Part shown: positions 44,180 to 52,456 of the stretch, piece by piece | How the letters are laid out: each line of letters opens with the position of its first letter | Position numbering within the stretch: position 1 is the stretch's first letter | From: Aureimonas ureilytica | GTDB lineage: Bacteria > Pseudomonadota > Alphaproteobacteria > Rhizobiales > Rhizobiaceae | Length of the DNA stretch: 64,000 nt | NCBI RefSeq assembly: GCF_001475935.1 | Contig: NZ_LDQA01000057.1 | Coordinates: 1 to 64,000, forward strand | Direction: 5' to 3' | Notes under the pieces: model-generated | Told to the model about the DNA's origin: nothing | Database searches by the model: none | Seen by the model: only the letters and a program-made list of their open reading frames with translations | Translations under genes and position numbers: made by a program

Positions 44180-45796
44180 ATGACGATCACCGCTGAACGA
44201 ACCGCCGCAGACGTCGCAGTAAGACGCCCCGATCTCGATCGCGGTCTGGGAGCCGCCGGACGATGGGGCTTCGTGGTGGCGACAGGGGCCGCCATCGCCT
44301 ATGTCGCCTATAGCATCTACGCCGACGCCAGCGCCGCCGGAGTCCAGCCGACCACCTATCTGCCCTTCATTCTCCTGTTCGTCTCGCTGCTGATCGCATT
44401 GGGCTTCGAGTTCGTGAACGGCTTCCACGACACGGCCAACGCGGTCGCAACCGTGATCTACACCCATTCGCTGCCCGCCCATGTCGCGGTCGTCTGGTCC
44501 GGGGTCTTCAACTTCCTGGGCGTGCTCGTGTCGAGCGGTGCGGTGGCCTATTCGATCATCTCGCTCCTGCCGGTCGAACTCATCCTGCGCGTCGGGTCGC
44601 AGGCCGGGTTCGCGATGGTCTTCGCGCTCCTGATCGCCGCCATCGTCTGGAATCTCGCCACCTGGTATTTCGGCCTGCCATCGTCCTCGTCGCACACTTT
44701 GGTGGGCTCGATCATCGGCGTCGGCGTCGCCAACGCGGTCTTGAGCGGTCACGGCGGCACCGCCGGGGTCGAGTGGGGCGAGGCGGCCAAGGTCGGCTAT
44801 TCCCTGCTTCTTTCGCCGATTCTTGGTTTTGCCCTGGCCGCCATCCTGTTCAAGGTCATGCGCGTCCTCGTGCGCAACGAGGCGCTCTATCGCGAGCCGA
44901 GCGCGAACACGCCGCCTCCGGCCTGGATTCGCGGACTTCTGATCTTCACCTGCACGGGCGTGAGCTTCCTGCACGGCTCCAACGACGGGCAGAAGGGCAT
45001 GGGTCTCATCATGCTCATCCTCATCGGAACGGTGCCGACCGCCTATGCCCTGAACCGGGCCGTGCCCGAAAGCTACATGCCTGAGTTCCACCAGCGCGCC
45101 GAGGCCGTCGTCTCCGCGCTGGCCCCGCGCGGCCCCTACCGCGTCGACGCCGCGGTGACGGCCGAGGCGGCCTTGCAGCGCTATATCTCGCAGAAGACCC
45201 TTCAGCCCGACACGCTGCCGGCGCTTGCCTCGCTCGCCACCGATATCGACAACGAGGTCTCGCGCTACGGCTCGCTTCAGGCCGTGCCGGCGGCCGTCAC
45301 GAAGAACGTGCGCAACGCCATGTATCTCGCGTCGGAAGCGATCAAGCGTCTTCAGGCCGACGAGACGGTTTCCCTGACTCCCGACGAGACCTCGGCCCTG
45401 TCGGCCTTCAAGGCCTCGCTGGATGCCGGCACGCGCTTCATCCCGACCTGGGTCAAGGTCGCCGTGGCCTTTGCGCTCGGCCTCGGCACGATGGTTGGCT
45501 GGAAGCGCATCGTCGTGACGGTGGGCGAGAAGATCGGCAAGCAGCACCTCACCTATGGACAGGGCGCATCCGCCGAGCTGGTCGCCATGGCGACGATCGG
45601 GCTGGCGGACCGGTTCGGCCTGCCGGTTTCGACGACGCATGTGCTGTCGTCGGGCGTCGCAGGCACGATGGTCGCCAACGGCACCGGCCTGCAGATGAGC
45701 ACGGTGCGCAATCTCGGCGCGGCCTGGCTCCTGACCCTGCCGATCTCGATGCTGCTGTCGGCGGGCCTCTACGCCCTGTTCCTGCAACTGGCCTGA
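44180..45796 (+). CDS. pit: Inorganic phosphate transporter, PiT family
   Basis: This is a low-affinity proton/metal-phosphate symporter of the inner membrane. The 538-residue protein has two inverted PiT halves with the signatures GFEFVNGFHDTANAVATVIY and SFLHGSNDGQKGMGLIM, PSSSSHTLVGSIIGVG, and the second-half VSTTHVLSSGVAGTM. A long central cytoplasmic loop (about residues 305-415) is typical of bacterial Pit. GAGAGGG lies before the ATG. It follows the HAD phosphatase at 110 bases. Confidence 0.95.
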   Translation: MTITAERTAADVAVRRPDLDRGLGAAGRWGFVVATGAAIAYVAYSIYADASAAGVQPTTYLPFILLFVSLLIALGFEFVNGFHDTANAVATVIYTHSLPAHVAVVWSGVFNFLGVLVSSGAVAYSIISLLPVELILRVGSQAGFAMVFALLIAAIVWNLATWYFGLPSSSSHTLVGSIIGVGVANAVLSGHGGTAGVEWGEAAKVGYSLLLSPILGFALAAILFKVMRVLVRNEALYREPSANTPPPAWIRGLLIFTCTGVSFLHGSNDGQKGMGLIMLILIGTVPTAYALNRAVPESYMPEFHQRAEAVVSALAPRGPYRVDAAVTAEAALQRYISQKTLQPDTLPALASLATDIDNEVSRYGSLQAVPAAVTKNVRNAMYLASEAIKRLQADETVSLTPDETSALSAFKASLDAGTRFIPTWVKVAVAFALGLGTMVGWKRIVVTVGEKIGKQHLTYGQGASAELVAMATIGLADRFGLPVSTTHVLSSGVAGTMVANGTGLQMSTVRNLGAAWLLTLPISMLLSAGLYALFLQLA

Positions 45797-45976
45797 TCCC
45801 CGCGGGCCCGGCGGGTCGTCAAGGCCGATCGTGCCGCAGCACTGCCGGGCCAGCCCCTGATCGATATCGGCCTTTCACGCCATGCGGGCTTTCTGGCCCA
45901 AGAAAGCCGGAGCATTTCCCGCGAAAGCCGGGTCGGTTTTCGCGCCGGGACACTGCGAGAAACGAGCGCCGCGACT

Positions 45977-46030
45977 CAGAACCGGAAACAGAACACTCGG
46001 CCGATCCGAAGTGTTCTGTCCCCGGTCCCC
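45977..46030. repeat. Palindromic intergenic element, copy 3
   Basis: Arms CAGAACCGGAAACAGAACAC (from 45977) and GTGTTCTGTCCCCGGT (46011-46026) pair around a short loop with a few mismatches. The core matches copies 1 and 2. It lies 10 bases past the stop of the RTX glycanase gene. Confidence 0.75.
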
Positions 46031-46039
46031 AGACCCGTC

Positions 46040-48859
46040 TCAGGCAAACACGTGGTGATCCGTCAGATCCTTGATCGTCTCGTTCAGGATCGTCACCTTG
46101 TCGCCGCCGTCGAAGAGCAGCACGACCGAGCTGCCGGACTGGATCATGCTTGGCAACTGCGCGCCATGGCCATAGGCGGACCAATCGATCCGGTCTTCGG
46201 CGGCGTTGAAGTCGCTGATCGTGTCCTGACCGCCACCGGGGGCAAAGACGAAGAGATCGCGCCCTTCGCCGCCGGTCAGCCAGTCGTTGCCGCCTCCGCC
46301 CCGGATCGTGTCGTCGCCGGCCTTGCCGTCGATCACGTCGTTGCCCGCGCCCCCGGTCAGCACATTGCCGAGCCCGTTGCCGATCAGCGTCGCCGCTGTG
46401 GAGCCGGCCGTGGCGCGAATGGCCGAGCCGGTGAGGACGAGCTGTTCCACATTGGCGGGCAGCGTATAGTCGATCGAGGCATAGATCGTGTCGCGGCCTT
46501 CGCCGGCGTTTTCGATCACGCGGTCGCCGGGATTGTCGACATAATAGGTGTCGTCGCCCGTGCCGCCGATCATCGTGTCGGCCCCGGCCTTGCCGTCGAG
46601 AACGTCGTTGCCCGCCCCGCCCGACAGGATGTTGTCGAGGGCGTTGCCATAAAGCGTGTTGTTCAGGGCGTTGCCGGTGCCCCGGATGGCATTGCCTTCC
46701 AGAACCAGCATCTCGACATTGTCTGATAGCGTGTAGTCGATCGAGGCGCGCACGATGTCGTAGCCTTCGTTCGGAGCTTCCACCACCCTGTCTCCGGGAT
46801 TGTCGACGTAATAGCTGTCATTGCCCGTACCGCCGATCATCGTGTCGGCCCCGGCCTTGCCGTCCAGAATATCGTTGCCCGCGCCGCCCGACAGGATATT
46901 GTCCATGGCGTTGCCCGTCAGCGCATTGTCCAGCTCGTTGCCGGTGCCCTGGATCGCCTTGCCTTCCAGCGTCAGGTACTCGACATTGTCGGGCAGGGTG
47001 TAGTCGACCGAGGAGCCGATGCCGTCGCGCCCTTCGCCGGCCTTCTCGATGACGACATCGCTCACATTGTCCACGGAATAGAAGTCGTTGCCGGTGCCCC
47101 CGATCATCGTGTCGGCGCCCGCCCCGCCGATGATCGTGTCGTTGCCGCCGCCGCCGATCAGCGTGTTGGCCTCCGCATTGCCGAACATCTGGTTGGCGAG
47201 ATCATTGCCCGTGGCCTTCAGCGCGCCCGCCAGAAGCGTGATGTTCTCGACATGGTCGGGCAGCACGTAATCGACGCTGGCGCGCACCATGTCCTTGCCG
47301 CCATTGGCCTGCTCGACGATCGTGTCCTTCGAACTGGTGATCGTGTAGGTGTCGTCGCCCTGCGTGCCCACGAAGGCCTGAGCGACCGGCTCCTTGACGA
47401 CCACGGCCTGCTCGGCGGCGGGGTGGGCGAGGGGGCTCGCGTCGAGACTGTAGGCCCTGATATAATCCACCTTCAGGTCCGCCGCCTTGAAGGTCGAGAG
47501 ATCGGCCGTCTTATCGATCGCGAGATTCACCAGCATGTACATGGGGCCGTGCATGTCGGCCGGGGTCGCGATGGACTTCACCGCCGCGCCGTCGAGATAC
47601 CAGGTGACGGTGGAGGCCGTCCACATCACGCCATAGGTGTGAAAGCCGGAGGTGAGGTCGGGCGTGAAGATCGTGCTCGACAGCGGCACGTCCTTGCCGG
47701 TGGAATAATCGTGGGTGGTGGCTCCCCAGGCGTCGGTGCCGTGGCTTTCCATCACGTCCAGCTCGGAGCCGTTCTTGCCGGTCGTGTAGAGCCAGAAGGC
47801 GGGCCAGACGCCCTGGCCGGCGGGCACTTCCATGCGCGCTTCGAAATAGCCGTAGGTCTGGGTGAAGCTGTTGCGCGTCGTCAGAAGGCCCGACGTATAC
47901 TGATAGCCGTAGAGCGCGCCGAGCTGCGCATCGGGCGTCTTGTCGGCATGGATGCTGAGAATGCCGTCCTTGACGCTGAACGGGTTGGTCGTGACGGCCT
48001 GCCCATTCTTATCGAGCATCGCGGTGTCGACATAGAGCTGCTTCTCGCCATTGCCCGGCAGCGTGCGCGCCATCACGGCGTTTCGATCGCCGCCCCAGCC
48101 ATAGTCGGTGCGCCAGGTGCCGCTGTCCTTGCCGTTCCACAGATTCAGCGAGTTGAAGTCGTCGTTGAAGGTCTGCTTGAACTGCGAGGTGTCGAGCTTG
48201 AGGTGGAAGTTGTCGGCGGTGAAATCCTTCACCTGCGTGTTCAGGATCTTGACCGCGTCCGTCTCGGTCAGTTTCAGGATCACGTCCGACCCGACCTGGG
48301 TCATCGCCGCCTTCACCTGCGCGAAGGACTTGAAGTCGTAGCCGCTCAGCCGGATCGTGTCCGGGATGATCGAAGGGCCGGACGTGCCACCGGGATGGAA
48401 GTCGGTGATGACATCGTAGCCCGACTTGGCGCTGAAATCGAAAATGTCGCCGCCGCCGCCGCCCGTCAGGACGTCGTTGCCCATGCCGCCATTGATGATC
48501 TGGAAGCGGGCATTGCCGACGATATAGTTGGCGAGCGCGTTGCCGAACACGCCATCGGCATAGCCGACCACGGCGTTCTCGACATGATCGGCCATGACAT
48601 AGCTGCCGACGAGGTTGACCGTGTCGATGCCGCCCGTCGCGGTTTCCACGATCTTGGTTCTTTGATCGACCTGATAATATCGGTCGTCGCCGTCTCCGCC
48701 GATCAGCGTGTAACGACCCATGCCGACCGAGAAGGCGTCGTTCTCGGCCGTTCCCGTCGCAACTCCATTGATCAGCTTGGAGCTGTTGTAGGCATTGGCC
48801 GTCTTAACGTATCCGCCGCTGAGCTTGACGGGATTTCCGAAGAAGTCCTGAAGCGCCAT
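46040..48859 (-). CDS. RTX-repeat glycoside hydrolase family 16 glycanase (ExsH-like, type I secreted)
   Basis: The predicted secreted endo-beta-glycanase acts on exopolysaccharide. In the 939-residue protein an N-terminal RTX-type block (residues about 50-150, e.g. LIGGDGDDRYY, GGMGNDVLTGGGGGDIF) precedes a GH16 domain at about 230-470. The catalytic motif ELDVMES places the acid/base pair at Glu366 and Glu371 with Asp368. A long C-terminal RTX region (about 490-900) holds many GGxGxDxxx nonapeptides, and the tail (VTILNETIKDLTDHHVFA) is of the kind type I exporters recognise. No Sec signal is present. AAGGGG lies before the ATG. It exceeds the Sinorhizobium ExsH length by about two-fold. 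Confidence 0.92.
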   Translation of the reverse strand: MALQDFFGNPVKLSGGYVKTANAYNSSKLINGVATGTAENDAFSVGMGRYTLIGGDGDDRYYQVDQRTKIVETATGGIDTVNLVGSYVMADHVENAVVGYADGVFGNALANYIVGNARFQIINGGMGNDVLTGGGGGDIFDFSAKSGYDVITDFHPGGTSGPSIIPDTIRLSGYDFKSFAQVKAAMTQVGSDVILKLTETDAVKILNTQVKDFTADNFHLKLDTSQFKQTFNDDFNSLNLWNGKDSGTWRTDYGWGGDRNAVMARTLPGNGEKQLYVDTAMLDKNGQAVTTNPFSVKDGILSIHADKTPDAQLGALYGYQYTSGLLTTRNSFTQTYGYFEARMEVPAGQGVWPAFWLYTTGKNGSELDVMESHGTDAWGATTHDYSTGKDVPLSSTIFTPDLTSGFHTYGVMWTASTVTWYLDGAAVKSIATPADMHGPMYMLVNLAIDKTADLSTFKAADLKVDYIRAYSLDASPLAHPAAEQAVVVKEPVAQAFVGTQGDDTYTITSSKDTIVEQANGGKDMVRASVDYVLPDHVENITLLAGALKATGNDLANQMFGNAEANTLIGGGGNDTIIGGAGADTMIGGTGNDFYSVDNVSDVVIEKAGEGRDGIGSSVDYTLPDNVEYLTLEGKAIQGTGNELDNALTGNAMDNILSGGAGNDILDGKAGADTMIGGTGNDSYYVDNPGDRVVEAPNEGYDIVRASIDYTLSDNVEMLVLEGNAIRGTGNALNNTLYGNALDNILSGGAGNDVLDGKAGADTMIGGTGDDTYYVDNPGDRVIENAGEGRDTIYASIDYTLPANVEQLVLTGSAIRATAGSTAATLIGNGLGNVLTGGAGNDVIDGKAGDDTIRGGGGNDWLTGGEGRDLFVFAPGGGQDTISDFNAAEDRIDWSAYGHGAQLPSMIQSGSSVVLLFDGGDKVTILNETIKDLTDHHVFA
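46287..47340 (-). repeat. Tandem 267-bp repeats inside the RTX glycanase gene
   Basis: The RTX region is built from units of 267 bases (89 codons). The nonapeptide segment recurs in register at about 46287, 46554, 46821 and 47088. The unit reads AGADTMIGGTGND, YYVDNPGDRV, then YTLxDNVExLxLxGxAI and LSGGAGNDxLDGK. The two central units share long identical DNA stretches, so copy number may vary by recombination. Confidence 0.8.
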
Positions 48860-49057
48860 GATGCATCCCCTTGATTTATCAGGATGCTACGCGGCGAGTT
48901 CCTAACTCCCGTAGAGGTTGATCTTTATGATTTTAATGAAGATCGCTTTCGCACGATCTGTCGCAGCTTTGTGATCGGTGAATGGTGAATCATGAGATGC
49001 TGCAACAAAGACAGTTCTTTTAGCTGGGCGTTGTTGTGCCGCCCGGCTCGACCGTGT

Positions 49058-51067
49058 TCAGCCGCCGGGCCGCAGCGCCCGCGCCAGCACATCCGATAGC
49101 GCCAGCGCGCCGCTTCGGCTGAGATGGTTGTCGTCGGCATAGAGCACCACGCCCCCACGCTGCATCGGGCAGCCCTGCGCCACCGAGCACAGGCTCGCGC
49201 CGACATCCACGAGCTGAAAGGACTGCGTGCGCGCCAGATCGGCGAAAGCCGCGCGCAGCGGGGCCTGGCGGGCTTCGTGCAGGGCCAGCGGCAGGCTGGC
49301 CTGCGCGGGATGGCCGTAGAGATCATGCAGCATCAGGGCGCGGGGCACATCGTATCGCTGCTCGGGAATGAAGGCGACGAGGCTCACCTGCATCGGCGCC
49401 AACCCGTCCATCAGGCGGGCGAGGCCGCGCCGGAACACCGCGCGGTTTTCCGCAAGGCTCGGCGCCGGCGAGGCTTCGTCCGTGATGAGCCAGTTTTCGC
49501 CCTTGCTCTGGCCGAAACGATTGCCGAGGAGCGCGCTGGTCCAGCGGGCGGTGAGAACCGCTTGTTTCAATTCGGAATGGCGCTTGGCAAAAGCCAGCGC
49601 CGCGTCCACGAACGGACGGCAGTCCGGGTCGGGCTGATCGACACCGGCCAGCGCGAAGCAGCCGCTATGAACCAGCGCATAGCCCTTGCGCCCCATCCGG
49701 CGCGCCGCTTCGCTCATGCCGGGGAGACTGGCGTCGGCGAAACTGTCGCCCATGAAGAGGAAGTCCGCCTCGGCGGCATTGGGATCGCCGATCACGCAGG
49801 CCTCGCCGGCCTGAAGGCGGTCGGGCGCGAGGCGGTCGCATGCGGCGCGGCGCGGATTGGTGTCGAGCGCGGCGGCGGCATCGGCGCGGGCGCGTTCCGG
49901 CAAGCGTCCGGGAAAGCCCGCCGTGACCTGCCCGAGGCCCGCGAACAGAACCACCAGCGCGCCGAGCGCGGCCGTGCCGAGAAACAGACGCCCGCGCGTT
50001 TCGGGCCGCTCATGGCGTAAGGGCCGTTCCACGAAGCGCCAGGAGAGAACTGCGCAGGCGAACATGGCGACGAGCGCCAAACCTGTCTCGATACCCTCCG
50101 GCTCGCGCATCAGGACATATCGCAGCGCGACGATGATCGGCCAGTGCCAGAGATAGAGCGAATAGGAGATGAGCCCGACGAAGACCAGCGGACGGAGCGA
50201 CAGAAGGGCGCTGACCCGATGGCGCTCGCCCCGTCCGCCATAGAGGATCAGGGCCGCGCCGATCACCGGCGGCAAGGCGCTTTCGCCGGGAAACAGCATC
50301 CCCTCGTGATACAAGGCGAGCGAGCCTGCCAGCAGCGCAAGACCGAGAAGGCTCGAGGCTTCGGCGCGCGCGCGCGAAGGCGGCGCGCGCGGGGCCAGCG
50401 CCACCAAGGCCCCCGCCAGGATTTCCCAGAAGCGCGTGAAGGGCAGGTAGAAGGCGAGCGTCGCATCGACCCGCACCAGCCAGATCGACAGCGCCAGGGA
50501 CAGGACGAAGCCGATCAGCACGACCGCGCGGCGGCGAGAGGCCCCAGCGCCCCCGATCGCCATCGCGACCAGCGGAAACAGGAGATAATACTGCTCTTCC
50601 ACCGCCAGCGACCATGTGTGCAGAAGAGGCGCGAGTTCGCTGGACGGGTCGAAATAGCCGGTCTTGGTGAGGAAGTAGATGTTGGAGAGGAAGGCCACGG
50701 TCGCGGCCATGCTCTGGCCCAGCGATTTGAAATCCACCGGCGTCAGCACGAAGGCGAAGCCGATCACTGTGGCCAGCATCACCACTGTGAGCGCGGGAAC
50801 GATGCGCCGGATGCGCCGCTCGTAGAAGCGCGCGATCGAGAACGTGCCCGCGTCCACTTCCGAGAAGATGATGCGCGAGATCAGAAAACCGGAGATGACG
50901 AAGAAAATGTCGACCCCGACGAAGCCGCCGGGCAGAAGGCCGAGATGGAAGAAGACGACGGCCAGAACCGCGATCGCGCGCAGTCCGTCGATATCGGCGC
51001 GGTAGCTCGGACGAGCGTTCACCTGCGCCTGCGAAGCGCCTGCGCGCCGCGCGATCTGATCAAGCAT
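49058..51067 (-). CDS. OafA/YrhL-type acyltransferase with C-terminal SGNH domain
   Basis: This inner-membrane O-acyltransferase modifies surface polysaccharide or LPS. The 669-residue protein opens with YRADIDGLRAIAVLAVVFFH (catalytic His41) and FVGVDIFFVISGFLISRII. It has about ten helices and then a periplasmic SGNH domain with GDSFADASLPG near the Ser block and DDNHLSRSGALALSDVL as the Asp/His block. I chose the ATG at 51067; the frame extends to 51145. It lies between the glycanase and polysaccharide assembly genes. Confidence 0.9.
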   Translation of the reverse strand: MLDQIARRAGASQAQVNARPSYRADIDGLRAIAVLAVVFFHLGLLPGGFVGVDIFFVISGFLISRIIFSEVDAGTFSIARFYERRIRRIVPALTVVMLATVIGFAFVLTPVDFKSLGQSMAATVAFLSNIYFLTKTGYFDPSSELAPLLHTWSLAVEEQYYLLFPLVAMAIGGAGASRRRAVVLIGFVLSLALSIWLVRVDATLAFYLPFTRFWEILAGALVALAPRAPPSRARAEASSLLGLALLAGSLALYHEGMLFPGESALPPVIGAALILYGGRGERHRVSALLSLRPLVFVGLISYSLYLWHWPIIVALRYVLMREPEGIETGLALVAMFACAVLSWRFVERPLRHERPETRGRLFLGTAALGALVVLFAGLGQVTAGFPGRLPERARADAAAALDTNPRRAACDRLAPDRLQAGEACVIGDPNAAEADFLFMGDSFADASLPGMSEAARRMGRKGYALVHSGCFALAGVDQPDPDCRPFVDAALAFAKRHSELKQAVLTARWTSALLGNRFGQSKGENWLITDEASPAPSLAENRAVFRRGLARLMDGLAPMQVSLVAFIPEQRYDVPRALMLHDLYGHPAQASLPLALHEARQAPLRAAFADLARTQSFQLVDVGASLCSVAQGCPMQRGGVVLYADDNHLSRSGALALSDVLARALRPGG

Positions 51068-51270
51068 GGCGAACCGAATGTCGATCGAGGGCGCTGAAAC
51101 AGGTCTGCATGGCTGTGTCGTCGCCTTTAAAGCAGTGAAACACATGCCGTATAAGGCTTCGACGCCCCCAAACCAAGTGCTTCATACTTTATAGGAATGG
51201 ACGGTCGGCTGGCAATTCGGAAGCGGCTGCGCGGCTGCGGTGTCGCGCAATCCAAGCAACGGGCCGATTT

Positions 51271-52095
51271 CTAGACCGACAGAATTCTCACCCCATCGGC
51301 CGCGATGCGCGCCACGCTGAGTTTGCCGCCCCGGCAGGCATTGGTGTCGAGGCCGATGCGATAGCGCGAGACGAAAGGCTTCTTGCTCGGCGTGTGCCCG
51401 TGGATGATGGTGCGCTCGAAGGGCGCCCCCTTGTGCTCCAGAAAGGGCGCGCGCACCCAGAGGAGATCCTCGTCGCTCTGCTCCTCCAGCGAAACGCCGG
51501 GGCGCACGCCGGCATGGCAGAAGAAGTAGCGCGGCGTGGTCAGCGCGGCCGGCAAGCGCTTCAGGAAAGCCAGATGCGTGGGCGGCATCTCGCGCGCGAA
51601 GCGGCGGATGATGTCCGACACTGCCCGGCGCCGGTCGCCGGCCAGATGCTGGAGGTCGTAGCCGTAGGAAAACAGCGTTTCCGCGCCGCCGAATTCCAGC
51701 CACCATTCGGGATCGACCGTGCCTTCCACGAGGCGCAGGAGCATGTCGTCGTGATTGCCGCGCAGGCACAGCCGCCGGAAGCCGTCGGGCGCGGGCGCGA
51801 TCAGGTGATCCAGCACGCCCGCGCTGTTCGGACCCCGGTCCACATAATCGCCCAGCATCACGATCAGCTTGAGGCCGGGCGTCAGGCGACCGTCCGCGAC
51901 GATGCGCTGTTCCAGAAGGCGCAGATGGTCGATGCAGCCATGCACGTCGCCGATCGCGTAGATCAGCGTCGGCTCGCCCGGCAGTGTCAGGCGGGGAAAG
52001 GGGGCTTCGTTCGGAGCCAGCCGCGAGGGCTTGCCGCGTGCGCCGGACAAGGGGCCCAGCGCCTTTTCGATCCAACCCGTCATTCCCTGTTTCAT
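51271..52095 (-). CDS. PPP-type metallophosphoesterase (serine/threonine phosphatase-like)
   Basis: The 274-residue protein has the full dimetal set: GDVHG at 49-53, GDYVDRG at 82-88, GNHD at 113-116 and IIHGHTPSKKP near the C-terminus. Family members dephosphorylate proteins or diadenosine polyphosphates. Its position near a Wzc tyrosine kinase is suggestive, but Wzc phosphatases are normally of a different fold. The ATG at 52095 is preferred over 52143. Confidence 0.85.
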   Translation of the reverse strand: MKQGMTGWIEKALGPLSGARGKPSRLAPNEAPFPRLTLPGEPTLIYAIGDVHGCIDHLRLLEQRIVADGRLTPGLKLIVMLGDYVDRGPNSAGVLDHLIAPAPDGFRRLCLRGNHDDMLLRLVEGTVDPEWWLEFGGAETLFSYGYDLQHLAGDRRRAVSDIIRRFAREMPPTHLAFLKRLPAALTTPRYFFCHAGVRPGVSLEEQSDEDLLWVRAPFLEHKGAPFERTIIHGHTPSKKPFVSRYRIGLDTNACRGGKLSVARIAADGVRILSV

Positions 52096-52456
52096 GCCGC
52101 TCGCCAAAGGCCTGTTCCCTCCGTTCGAGGGTGTTATAGGCAAGAGCGGGGGAGCGTGCGACGAATTTGGGGCGCGATCCTCGACGAAGGACGCGACACA
52201 TGATCCCTCCTGCCTTCAAGTGCCTGTTTCGAAAGCGCGTCGGCTCGGCTCGGCGGTTCTTGTCCGGCTCCCGAGGGCGAGCCACTTGTCTCGCCCGTCC
52301 GCATGGACTTTGGTCCATGTCAGCCGATGCCGCCGGCATCGACGGCGCTTCGCTCCCCGCGTGCGAACGAAAATCTCTCGATCATGCTCCGCGCGGAGGT
52401 TTCGTCTCCGGTTTCCAGCCCGCCCGGCGGGCCCTGTCTGCCGACCGGAGCCATTG
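52096..52456. other. Intergenic region before the polymerase/ligase gene (361 bp)
   Basis: No gene is supported. It contains a hairpin (TGGAC-TT-TGGTCCA area near 52305-52317) and a palindrome TCAGCCGATGCC/GGCATCGAC at 52320-52342 that resembles the one at 32910 in the cobS/cobT gap. The right end carries GGAG, the ribosome site of the next gene. Confidence 0.5.

Noticed and set aside
46287-47340. Repeats in the RTX region as a mobile or CRISPR-like array
   Set aside because: The 267-base period is a multiple of three, stays in frame and encodes calcium-binding nonapeptides, so it is a protein repeat.
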